Shown one piece after another: positions 8,075-15,516 of a DNA stretch of 64,000 nucleotides; position 1 is the first letter of the stretch; each line of letters opens with the position of its first letter. Position numbers and translations under genes: made by a program. Source of the stretch: Colimorpha_A sp045543555. Lineage in GTDB: Bacteria > Bacillota > Clostridia > Oscillospirales > CAG-272. The stretch covers positions 145,159 to 209,158 of the forward strand of contig JAZQMQ010000009.1 in the NCBI GenBank assembly GCA_045543555.1. The letters run 5' to 3'. The notes under the pieces were generated by a model that was not told the origin of the DNA, did not search any database, and saw only the letters and a list, made by a program, of their open reading frames with translations.

Positions 8075-8557
8075 AATAAAAATAAGATGCCGCACTTTCG
8101 CGCGGCATCGGTCTATTCATTTGATTTCTATTCTATTATTTAAGAATTCGTACGAAATTGGTCTTATCCGAAGACCGTTAAGGCGGTTTGAAATCTCTTT
8201 TTAACATTTTATTTGTACCGTCTTATTTTGCCGTCGTCCTTTCAAACGACCGATCGAAACTCGATTTTTACTATGCTCGGCTGCGGAATCTATATAAACT
8301 TTTTTAAAAATTCGAGTTAATCAAGCATCATTTCCACACAACTGCAGCCGTGAGGCTGTCGCCTCGATACTCACGGTATCTTCGGAGCCTCTCCCGTTTT
8401 GATCTGTTGAGCCTCCGTTTAGCCGTACAGTTCGCCTCAGCCATTTGGCTTAGCCCTTGTGCTCAGCACCTACGGCGGTGGGAGTCTCTCACTCAATCTC
8501 CGAGAGAGGCGTCCTCTGTTCATCTTGGTACATTGGACTCACCTCTTTCTGTTTTCT
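8075..8557 (-). ncRNA. Candidate large structured non-coding RNA (~480 nt)
   Basis: An independent transcription unit without a credible reading frame: perfect promoter (8564-8592) at one end and an 8-bp GC-rich terminator stem (8086-8109, GATGCCGC/GCGGCATC plus T-rich tail) at the other. The 5' 230 nt is far more GC-rich than flanking intergenic DNA and densely paired: GAGG..GTCC with GGAC..CCTC, CACCgccgtaGGTG, AGCCaaaTGGCT, GATACcgtgaGTATC, GAGGCgacaGCCTC, a 7-bp CCGTGAG/CTCACGG arm pair, and an interleaved CTCTC-GGAG..GAGAG-CTCC that could form a pseudoknot. The 3' half has a long AACTCGA..TTTTT/AAAAATCGAGTT arm pair. It is not RNase P, tmRNA, SRP or 6S by their signature sequences. A raiA-type RNA is one option I cannot confirm. 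Confidence 0.7.
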
Positions 8558-8563
8558 GGCTTT

Positions 8564-8592
8564 ATTATAGCACATAAATCCGCTGTTGTCAA
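8564..8592 (-). promoter_or_regulatory. Promoter of the structured RNA
   Basis: TTGACA (8592-8587), 17-bp spacer, TATAAT (8569-8564) on the minus strand, a perfect consensus. Predicted transcription start near 8557, with no ORF or RBS behind it. Confidence 0.9.
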
Positions 8593-8669
8593 TAGTTTTT
8601 TGCAAAAATATTGCAAAAAATGTTATTTTTTTATTTTGTTAACATCGTGTAAATTTTCCCCATTTTTTA

Positions 8670-8735
8670 TTGACAAGCGCCATGATATTTGATATAATAA
8701 TAATGTTGTGTGGCCGCGAAATGCGGCTTTTTTTG
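8670..8735 (+). ncRNA. Promoter-terminator couple: predicted ~30-nt RNA or attenuator
   Basis: Perfect TTGACA (8670-8675), 17-bp spacer, TATAAT (8693-8698), then only about 8 nt after the expected start an intrinsic terminator (GCCGC-GAAAT-GCGGC at 8713-8727 followed by seven T). No gene follows on the plus strand before the convergent acetyltransferase. It is either a very short RNA gene, the 5' end of a lost gene under attenuation, or a promoter remnant. Confidence 0.5.
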
Positions 8736-8830
8736 TTGGTTTATCAATTTTCCCGTAGTTATTGCGTATCCGTGACCGCAAAGGAAAAAGGCGTTTCTCG
8801 TGTTTATAAAAAATTGAGCTTCTCTCAAAA

Positions 8831-8850
8831 AAAGAGCCCTTGGGCTCTTT
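8831..8850 (-). terminator. Terminator after the hexapeptide acetyltransferase
   Basis: AAAGAGCCC/GGGCTCTTT stem with a 2-nt spacer and a T-run on the minus strand, overlapping the stop codon region. Confidence 0.8.
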
Positions 8851-9335
8851 TAGTTTTCTCTGACAATATATCTCGGCTTTCCAAGGACAACGGTACAGTT
8901 ATCCGGAACGTCCTCGAACACAACACAATTTGCACCGATTCGGACGTTATTTCCGATTTTGATCTTTCCGATCACCTTTGCACCGGCTCCGATGAAGCAA
9001 TTATCCCCGATGGCAGGAGCACCATCCCTGCCCTCGCCGATCGTTACCTGATGAAATATTGTACAATTCTTGCCGATCACCGCATTGGGAGAAACAACTA
9101 TCCCGTTTATACCGTGGGGAAGATTCGGAACACCGTCAAACGATGCCCCGTACCCTATATTTGTGCCCATGCTTGCGCAGTTGAACGCATCTGATTTCTT
9201 GATTCTGTACAGCCAAAGCGTCTTAAGCCATTTGGGGGTCTTACTGTCAGGATCGACGACCCTCGCTCTCATTTTCCAGTACTTTTTCTCGTTATAGTGT
9301 TGGACCCTTGTCCTCATAAACTCGTTAATGCCCAT
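8850..9335 (-). CDS. Serine acetyltransferase-like hexapeptide-repeat transferase
   Basis: A left-handed beta-helix acyltransferase of 161 residues. Hexapeptide repeats run from about residue 75 to 150 (IVVSPNAVIGKNCTIFHQVTIG, then PAIGDNCFIGAGAKVIGKI and NNVRIGANCVVFEDV). The arrangement resembles the catalytic half of CysE, but the long alpha-helical N-terminal domain is reduced to about 60 residues and no cysteine-synthesis gene is adjacent, so the acceptor could equally be a sugar or envelope precursor, as in WcaB/EpsC-like transferases. It is likely soluble and trimeric by family. It lies 84 bp downstream of the GNAT gene on the same strand. Confidence 0.75.
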   Translation of the reverse strand: MGINEFMRTRVQHYNEKKYWKMRARVVDPDSKTPKWLKTLWLYRIKKSDAFNCASMGTNIGYGASFDGVPNLPHGINGIVVSPNAVIGKNCTIFHQVTIGEGRDGAPAIGDNCFIGAGAKVIGKIKIGNNVRIGANCVVFEDVPDNCTVVLGKPRYIVREN

Positions 9336-9419
9336 TGCTACTCCTCTGTTGCTCCGTTTGCATATATGACGGAATTTACTTGATCCGAACCGTACGGATC
9401 TTTGTTATATCCTTGCCGA

Positions 9420-9857
9420 TTACAGATATTTTTCCATTTCAACGTGAATGATGCCCTCTTCCATAAACTCGTCCGAGCATACTTCAAAGCCGAACTTCTT
9501 ATAGAAGCCAACGGCGTGATATTGTGAATGAAGAACCAATTTTTTTGGTTTCATAAGCTCACCTACGGTAAACAGGCTCTTTTCCATCAATATTCGTCCG
9601 ATGCCCTTACCGTGCTCAAGGGTCAGAACCCGGCCTATTGCGACGGTTTCTGTGTCATCGGTGTAAAACGCACGCAGATAAGCAGATACCGTTCCGTCGT
9701 CCTCCGTCACCATACAGTGAAGGCTTCGGTAATCGATTCTGTCCATATCTTGACATACTATATTTTGCTCTACCGCAAATACCGCACATCTGCTGCGGAG
9801 TATTTCGTAAAGCTCCGAAGGTGTAAGAGAGTCAAAATATTTCGCACTATAGATCAT
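9420..9857 (-). CDS. ElaA-type GNAT N-acetyltransferase
   Basis: Acetyl-CoA-dependent GNAT acetyltransferase of the ElaA/YjcF type. Motifs include LTPSELYEILRSRCAVFAVE near the N terminus (the ElaA signature), then IGRVLTLEHGKGIGRILM, an R/Q-x-x-G-x-G/A acetyl-CoA loop variant, and a C-terminal GFYKKFGFEV segment. I place the start at 9857, where CGGAG sits 8 nt upstream, rather than at the ATG 14 codons earlier, which has no RBS. This gives 145 residues. Substrate unknown. Confidence 0.82.
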   Translation of the reverse strand: MIYSAKYFDSLTPSELYEILRSRCAVFAVEQNIVCQDMDRIDYRSLHCMVTEDDGTVSAYLRAFYTDDTETVAIGRVLTLEHGKGIGRILMEKSLFTVGELMKPKKLVLHSQYHAVGFYKKFGFEVCSDEFMEEGIIHVEMEKYL

Positions 9858-9953
9858 TTGTTTTCTCCGATCAGGTTTTCGCATAAAAGTATAGCACATT
9901 TGATGCCGAAATTCAATAACAATACAGAAATTTTCGAAAGTTACAACAGCGCT

Positions 9954-10220
9954 TTACACTACCTCTATGCTTGGGAAATATGACCTTATCAGAGCGCGGA
10001 CACGCTCACTTTGCTTCTCGGAGGGCATATTTTCGGGCATTTTTGCCTCAAGCCCCAAAGCGCCGTAACGTGAAATGGCGTAATTGTGATAGGGCAAGAC
10101 TTTAACCTTTTCGATATTGAGTGTGAAGATGAATTCCGCAATATCCTTAATTTCCTCTCCGTTCAGTTCGGGAACAAACGGGATCCGCACCTCCATCCTC
10201 GCGCTTACATCTGTAAGGTT
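9954..10220 (-). pseudogene. 5'-truncated glycyl-radical enzyme activating protein (PFL-AE-like) fragment
   Basis: About 85 codons remain, starting inside a homologous segment (SARMEVRIPFVPELN) and ending with the conserved C terminus (VKVLPYHNYAISRYGALG). The pattern matches the last third of radical-SAM pyruvate formate-lyase activating enzymes. The N-terminal CxxxCxxC cluster and SAM domain are absent: going upstream, homology stops near 10220 with an in-frame TGA, and the DNA beyond belongs to an unrelated HsdS fragment on the other strand. The residual ORF could begin at ATG 10196 but cannot make a working activase. Identification as PFL-AE rests on the C-terminal pattern. Confidence 0.7.
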
Positions 10221-10735
10221 TCAGGAGAAAGTCAATTTGATCCGGACTCTTATATATTTAAAATAATTGGTCAATTAATTGCTGAACAAGTTATACAGGT
10301 TTCGACTGGCGACGAAGTGAGCAAACTTGCTTATGACACAGGAAATATCCCCTTTGTCCGTACTTCAGATATCTCTAATTGGGAAATCAAATCTGATCCC
10401 AAACATCTCCTGAATGAATCCATTTACGAGCAGCTTCGTTTGAAACAGGATGTTCGGGAAGGAGACATTTTGATGGTTAAGGATGGATCTTACCTTATTG
10501 GAACATGCGCCATGATATCAAAATACGATACCCGAATTGTGTATCAAAGTCATTTGTATAAAATTAGAGTTTTGGAAAACGTGTATGGTATTAGCAATTA
10601 CTTCCTTCTGGCTGCACTTTCTTCGGAATATTTGAAAAAGCAAATAATGTCAAAAACTTTTTCACAGATATTATTAACTCACTTGGTAATCGCTTAAAGG
10701 GCCTTGTCATAATGGATAAATCAAAATTGTGAACT
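10220..10735 (+). pseudogene. Type I restriction specificity (HsdS-like) fragment with frameshift
   Basis: From about 10260 the plus strand encodes a target-recognition-domain segment: IQVSTGDEVSKLAYDTG, IPFVRTSDISNWEIKSD, VREGDILMVKDGSYLIG and IVYQSHLYKIRVLE are typical of HsdS-like recognition domains. There is no start codon or RBS; the 5' boundary is the junction with the activase remnant. After KTFSQ near 10668 the frame breaks, but the next frame restores the expected DIINSLGNRLKGLV, so a single-base deletion is inferred. The fragment then ends at TGA near 10731. No hsdR or hsdM is present. It is a relic of a horizontally acquired restriction locus. Confidence 0.75.
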
Positions 10736-10808
10736 CAATATGAATGGTGGTACACTTTTCGTAACTTCTACGTTTTGCATAAATATGAATCATATTTTTT
10801 GTAAAAAA

Positions 10809-10833
10809 CTCCCAAGGGAATTTCCCTTGGGAG
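10809..10833 (-). terminator. Terminator after PFOR
   Basis: Palindromic CTCCCAAGGGAAA/TTTCCCTTGGGAG stem followed on the minus strand by TTTTTTAC, 15 bp beyond the PFOR stop. Confidence 0.88.
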
Positions 10834-10847
10834 TCAGTATTCAGAGA

Positions 10848-13800
10848 TTACTTACCGTAAAGCTCCTCGAGCTTCTTAAGATGCTCGTATTTAGCCTTTG
10901 CGTTCTTCTCTGCCTTCTCGAAGAGCTCAGCAGCTCTCTCGGGGAATGCAGCAGCGAGACGGCTGTAACGGTTCTCGCTCTTGATGAAGTCAACGTAGGA
11001 AGCGGTAGGCTCCTTGCAGTCGATAGTAAGAGGATTCTTGCCCTCTGCCTTGAGTGCAGGATTGTAGCGGAATGTCTGCCAGTAGCCGGACTCAACTGCC
11101 TTCTTCATTTCTGCCTGACAGTTAGTCATACCGCCCTTAAGTCCGTGCATTTCGCAGGGAGCGTAAGCGATTACGATGGAAGGACCGTTGTATGCCTCAG
11201 CCTCGGTAAGAGCCTTGAGGGTCTGGTTCATGTCGCTGCCCATTGCAACCTGTGCAACGTAAACGTAGCCGTAGGACATAGCGATCTGAGCAAGATCCTT
11301 CTTGCCGATTGCCTTACCTGCTGCTGCGAACTGAGCAACCTGACCTACCTGAGAAGCCTTGGAAGCCTGTCCACCGGTGTTGGAGTAAACCTCGGTATCG
11401 AATACCATGATGTTTACGCCCTCACCGGAAGCGATTACGTGGTCGAGACCGCCAAATCCGATATCATATGCCCAACCGTCACCACCGAAGATCCATACGG
11501 ACTTCTTGGAGAGGTAGTTCTTTTCAGCGAGAATTTCCTTGGAAGCCTCGCAGCCTTCAGCTGCCCAGCCCTCAAGGAGCTCAACGAGAGCCTTGGTAGC
11601 CTTCTCGTTCTCTGCACCGTCGTTTACGGTGTTGAGGTAGTTATCAACGATAGCCTTGCACTTCTCGCAGGGAGTGTTTAGAGCCTTAACCTTCTCGATG
11701 AGACGGTTACGGATGGTCTTCTGTCCGAGGTAGATACCGAGACCGTGCTCAGCGTTATCCTCGAAGAGGGAGTTACCCCAAGCAGGACCGCGTCCGCTTG
11801 CCTTGTTTACGGTGTAAGGAGTTGCGGGAGCGGAGCCACCCCAAATGGAGGAGCATCCGGTAGCATTGGAGATGTACATTCTCTCACCGAAGAGCTGTGT
11901 GATAAGACGTGCATAAGAGGTTTCAGCACATCCTGCGCAAGAGCCTGAGAACTCGAGGAGAGGCTGCTTGTACTGAGAGGAAATGAGGTTCTTGTTGGAA
12001 GCAACGTCTTCCTTCTCGGTAACGTGCTCTACGCAGTAGTCGAATACCTCCTGCTCAGCGAGCTGGCTGTCCTTGGGAACCATGGTAAGAGAGTTGGTAG
12101 GACATACGCCGATACAAACTCCGCATCCCATACAGTCCATAGGAGAAATTGCAAGGGTATAAACGTATTCGGTCTTAACGATGGGCTTGGGAGCCTTCTT
12201 CATCTGAGCGGGTGCTGCTGCAACCTCGTCAGCGGTGAGAGCGTAAGGACGGATTGTCGCGTGAGGACATACATATGCGCACTTGTTACACTTAGCACAA
12301 GTGTCAGCGTTCCATACGGGAACGTCAACTGCAACGCCTCTCTTTTCGTATGCGGAAGAGCCCTGAGGATAGGTACCGTCTGCCATATCCTTGAATGCGG
12401 ATACGGGGAGGGTGTCTCCGAGCATCTTGGAAACAGGGTTAAGAACAGTCTTAACGAACTTAACGAGATCTGCACGATCGCCGTTTACTACTTCTTCAGC
12501 ACATTCGCAAGAAGCATTCTTCCAGGAAGCGGGAACCTCTACCTTAACAAGTGCGTCAACACCTGCGTCGATAGCCTTGTAGTTCATTTCAACTACTGCG
12601 TCACCCTTCTTGGAGTAGGACTTCTTAGCCATGTACTTCATGTAATCAACAGCCTCTGCGATCGGGATGATGTTTGCAAGAGCGAAGAACGCACTCTGGA
12701 GAATGGTGTTGGTTCTCTTGCCCATACCGATTTCACGAGCCTTATCGATAGCGTTAACTACGTAGAAGGAAATGTTGTTGTCAGCGATGTACTTCTTTGC
12801 ATCTGCGGGAAGGTTAGCTTCAACCTCAGCCTCGTTCCACTGGCAGTTGAGAAGGAATGTACCGCCGGGCTTAACGTCCTGAACGATCTTATAGCCCTTG
12901 AGCATATAAGAGGGGTTGTGACAAGCAACGAAGTCAGCCTTTGTTATGTAGTAAGGAGACTTGATCTTGGAGTCACCGAAGCGGAGGTGAGAAATGGTTA
13001 CACCACCGGTCTTCTTGGAGTCGTACTGGAAGTATGCCTGAATATACTTGTCGGTGTGGTCACCGATGATCTTGATGGAGTTCTTGTTTGCACCAACGGT
13101 TCCGTCGCCGCCGAGACCCCAGAACTTGCAGGAAACAGTACCTGCAGCAGCAGTATCAGGAGCGGGAACTTCGGTAAGAGAAAGTCCGGTAACGTCGTCT
13201 ACGATGCCGATTGTGAAGTTAGACTTGGGAGCATCTGCCTTGAGGTTCTCATAAACTGCGAATACAGACTGAGGAGGAGTATCCTTGGAACCAAGGCCGT
13301 AACGACCGCCAACTACCTTTGCGTTAACGCCTGCGGTTGCAAGAGCGGTAACAACGTCAAGATAGAGAGGCTCACCAAGAGAGCCGGGCTCCTTGGTTCT
13401 GTCGAGAACTGCGATCTTCTTTGCAGTTGCGGGGATAGCGTTTACGAGCTTATCAGCGCAGAAAGGACGGTAAAGGCGAACCTTAACGAGACCTACCTTT
13501 TCGCCGTTAGCGTTCATGTAGTCGATTACTTCCTCGATAACGTCGCAGATGGAGCCCATAGCAACGATTACGCGGTCAGCATCGGGGGCACCGTAGTAGT
13601 TGAAGGGCTTGTAGTCGGTACCGATCTTAGCGTTAACCTTGTCCATGTACTCTTCAACGATTGCGGGAAGTGCATCGTAGTAGGGGTTACAAGCCTCGCG
13701 GTGCTGGAAGAAGATATCTCCGTTTTCAGCGGAACCGCGGAGAACAGGATGCTCGGGATTGAGAGCGCGAGCACGGAAAGCAGCGATTGCGTCCTTGTCA

Positions 13801-14384
13801 ACGAGCTCGTTTAAGTCTTCGTAGTCCCATGCTTCGATCTTCTGGATCTCGTGAGAGGTACGGAAGCCGTCGAAGAAGTTGAGGAAAGGAACTCTGCCCT
13901 TGATGGTTGCAAGGTGGCAAACTGCACCGAGGTCCATAACCTCCTGAGGATTGGTACAAGCCATCATAGCATAACCGGTCTGACGACAAGCGTAGACGTC
14001 GGAGTGATCTCCGAAAATGTTAAGAGCGTGGGAAGCTACGCAACGAGCTGATACGTGGATAACCGAGGGGAGAAGCTCACCTGCGATCTTGTACATATTA
14101 GGGATCATAAGAAGAAGTCCCTGAGAAGCGGTGAAGGTGGTAGTAAGAGCACCTGCCGCAAGAGAGCCGTGTACTGCACCTGCAGCACCTGCCTCAGACT
14201 GCATCTCGACAACCTTTACGGTGTCGCCCATGATGTTCTTGAGACCGGTTGCAGACCAGGAGTCGGTCAGCTCTGCCATAACGCTGGAAGGCGTAATGGG
14301 GTAGATGGCAGCAACCTCGGTGAACGCGTAAGATACGTGCGCCGCCGCGGTGTTACCATCCATGGAAATCATTTTTCTTGCCAT
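10848..14384 (-). CDS. nifJ: Pyruvate:ferredoxin (flavodoxin) oxidoreductase, single-chain
   Basis: Converts pyruvate and CoA to acetyl-CoA, CO2 and reduced ferredoxin, the central catabolic step of fermentative anaerobes. The 1178-residue single polypeptide has the full domain set: N-terminal pyrimidine/core domain (ISMDGNTAAAHVSYAFTEVA), domain II with VEMQSEAGAAGAVHGSLA, two 4Fe-4S clusters at about 690-760 (CAKCNKCAYVCP and CMGCGVCIGVCP), a further cysteine set around GSCAGCAETSYARL, and the C-terminal thiamine-pyrophosphate site (IFGGDGWAYDIGFGGLDHVI with the later VYSNTGGQASKAS). It is preceded by a near-consensus promoter and closed by a terminator, so monocistronic. Codon usage is strongly biased, as expected for a highly expressed gene. 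Confidence 0.98.
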   Translation of the reverse strand: MARKMISMDGNTAAAHVSYAFTEVAAIYPITPSSVMAELTDSWSATGLKNIMGDTVKVVEMQSEAGAAGAVHGSLAAGALTTTFTASQGLLLMIPNMYKIAGELLPSVIHVSARCVASHALNIFGDHSDVYACRQTGYAMMACTNPQEVMDLGAVCHLATIKGRVPFLNFFDGFRTSHEIQKIEAWDYEDLNELVDKDAIAAFRARALNPEHPVLRGSAENGDIFFQHREACNPYYDALPAIVEEYMDKVNAKIGTDYKPFNYYGAPDADRVIVAMGSICDVIEEVIDYMNANGEKVGLVKVRLYRPFCADKLVNAIPATAKKIAVLDRTKEPGSLGEPLYLDVVTALATAGVNAKVVGGRYGLGSKDTPPQSVFAVYENLKADAPKSNFTIGIVDDVTGLSLTEVPAPDTAAAGTVSCKFWGLGGDGTVGANKNSIKIIGDHTDKYIQAYFQYDSKKTGGVTISHLRFGDSKIKSPYYITKADFVACHNPSYMLKGYKIVQDVKPGGTFLLNCQWNEAEVEANLPADAKKYIADNNISFYVVNAIDKAREIGMGKRTNTILQSAFFALANIIPIAEAVDYMKYMAKKSYSKKGDAVVEMNYKAIDAGVDALVKVEVPASWKNASCECAEEVVNGDRADLVKFVKTVLNPVSKMLGDTLPVSAFKDMADGTYPQGSSAYEKRGVAVDVPVWNADTCAKCNKCAYVCPHATIRPYALTADEVAAAPAQMKKAPKPIVKTEYVYTLAISPMDCMGCGVCIGVCPTNSLTMVPKDSQLAEQEVFDYCVEHVTEKEDVASNKNLISSQYKQPLLEFSGSCAGCAETSYARLITQLFGERMYISNATGCSSIWGGSAPATPYTVNKASGRGPAWGNSLFEDNAEHGLGIYLGQKTIRNRLIEKVKALNTPCEKCKAIVDNYLNTVNDGAENEKATKALVELLEGWAAEGCEASKEILAEKNYLSKKSVWIFGGDGWAYDIGFGGLDHVIASGEGVNIMVFDTEVYSNTGGQASKASQVGQVAQFAAAGKAIGKKDLAQIAMSYGYVYVAQVAMGSDMNQTLKALTEAEAYNGPSIVIAYAPCEMHGLKGGMTNCQAEMKKAVESGYWQTFRYNPALKAEGKNPLTIDCKEPTASYVDFIKSENRYSRLAAAFPERAAELFEKAEKNAKAKYEHLKKLEELYGK

Positions 14385-14463
14385 GATGTTTCCTCCGTGT
14401 ATTTAATATTTTTTATAACGTTGTTATGCAAAGAAGGTGTATCCACACTCTTTGCCACCTTAT

Positions 14464-14492
14464 ATTATAGCACTTGAATATTAAGTTGTAAA
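14464..14492 (-). promoter_or_regulatory. PFOR promoter
   Basis: TTTACA (14492-14487), 17-bp spacer, TATAAT (14469-14464) on the minus strand, about 80 bp upstream of the start codon. Confidence 0.85.
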
Positions 14493-14575
14493 TCCCTTTT
14501 TGCAAATTTCCCGACATTATATAAAATATTTTTTGGGTGTGGAGTTGTATTTTGACAATATTACCAAAAATAAAT

Positions 14576-14602
14576 GCTCCTATTCCAAAATAGAATAGGA
14601 GC
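14576..14602 (-). terminator. Terminator after the ThuA-like gene
   Basis: GCTCCTATTC/GAATAGGAGC 10-bp perfect stem; minus-strand readout continues into ATTTATTTTTGG. Confidence 0.8.
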
Positions 14603-14614
14603 GCGATACAGAAA

Positions 14615-15343
14615 TTATACCAGCTTGCGATAATAAGGGCATTCGGAGGGGTAACGGCAGGTAAAGTTCTCAGCGGGTGCTGCCCATTTTACAGCGTTTA
14701 TGATGACCTTTTGAATGTTTGCATCATGATACGTTGGGCAGGTCTCATGACCGGGCTGGAAGTAGAACACCTTACCGAGACCGCGAAGGAAACAGCATCC
14801 CGAACGGAAGATGTTACCGTGCTCAAACCATGATGAGAATACAACTGCATCGGGCTGAGGAATCATGAAGGGCTCGCCGTACATTTCCTCCTTGCCAAGA
14901 TCAAAATGCTCGGGAAGTCCCTCTGCGATGGGGTGGGAAGGAAGGATTGTCCAAAGTATCTCCTTCTGCTCGTCTCCCCAGAGGAGATGACCCGACGTAC
15001 CGACTATGCTTCTGAAGGGCTTCGACATATGAGCGGAATGAAGAGCGATAAATCCCATTCCGTGATTGTAAACACGGTTTTTCACCTTTTCGACAATAGC
15101 ATCGTCTACAAGATGATGGCACATATGACCCCACCAGATAAGCACGTCGGTGTTTTCAAGCACCTCGTCGGTGAGACCGTGCTGCTCGTCGTCCAAAGCC
15201 GCAAGTCTTACCTCATAGCCTGCTTCCTCAAGGAACTTTCCGATGCATCCGTGAATACCGTCGGGGTATATAGCTTTAGCGGCCTTATCTGTTTTTTCGT
15301 GGCGGAATTCGTTCCACACGGTTACTCTGATCTTTCTTTCCAT
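14615..15343 (-). CDS. ThuA-like (trehalose utilisation) domain protein
   Basis: A 242-residue glutamine-amidotransferase-fold protein of the ThuA family. Visible features: N-terminal strand IRVTVWNEFRHEKTD, the VLIWWGHMCHHLVDD strand-turn, GFIALHSAHMSKPFRSIVG in the place of the nucleophile elbow, and FYFQPGHETCPTYHD near the C terminus. ThuA proteins act on sugars (trehalose 3-keto derivatives in rhizobia), but the exact reaction here is unknown. The start at 15343 is preferred because AAGGAG lies 6 nt upstream; an earlier ATG (15367) has no RBS. Monocistronic. Confidence 0.85.
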   Translation of the reverse strand: MERKIRVTVWNEFRHEKTDKAAKAIYPDGIHGCIGKFLEEAGYEVRLAALDDEQHGLTDEVLENTDVLIWWGHMCHHLVDDAIVEKVKNRVYNHGMGFIALHSAHMSKPFRSIVGTSGHLLWGDEQKEILWTILPSHPIAEGLPEHFDLGKEEMYGEPFMIPQPDAVVFSSWFEHGNIFRSGCCFLRGLGKVFYFQPGHETCPTYHDANIQKVIINAVKWAAPAENFTCRYPSECPYYRKLV

Positions 15344-15408
15344 AACGTTCTCCTTTTTGATGATCATGATTTGTTTCTATTATATTTGGGTATAATATTT
15401 CAAGGGTG

Positions 15409-15510
15409 ATGATTTTGAACTTTTTCCGAAATTTTTTGATTGGATTTGCACTTGGACTTTTTATATTTACGTTACTTGCGATATGGGGAATGTATTATAT
15501 GGGGATCTGA
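15409..15510 (+). CDS. Possible 33-residue single-pass membrane peptide
   Basis: A short plus-strand frame (ATG 15409, TGA 15508-15510) encodes a hydrophobic peptide with one membrane span (FLIGFALGLFIFTLLAIWG). AAGGGTG lies immediately before the ATG and a TATAAT is found at 15391-15396, too close for a normal leader, so initiation would be nearly leaderless or from an unrecognised promoter. It fits exactly between the divergent ThuA start and the convergent acyltransferase stop. It may be a genuine small protein or chance. Confidence 0.3.
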   Translation: MILNFFRNFLIGFALGLFIFTLLAIWGMYYMGI

Positions 15511-15516
15511 AAAACT

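Noticed and set aside
8075..8557. RNase P RNA, tmRNA or SRP RNA
   Set aside because: The RNase P GAGGAAAGTCC motif, the tmRNA T-arm/CCA end and the SRP GGAAGC-type loop are not found; GAGGTGAGTCC is only superficially like the RNase P motif.
8350..9194. Plus-strand frames across the structured RNA and the hexapeptide gene
   Set aside because: They are Ser/Leu/Arg-rich translations of GC-rich hairpins or antisense of a real gene, with no RBS or family match.
12024..13814. A 596-codon plus-strand open frame opposite the PFOR gene
   Set aside because: It lies antisense to a perfectly conserved 1178-residue enzyme with strong codon bias, which leaves the opposite frame free of stops. It has no RBS and its translation shows no domain.
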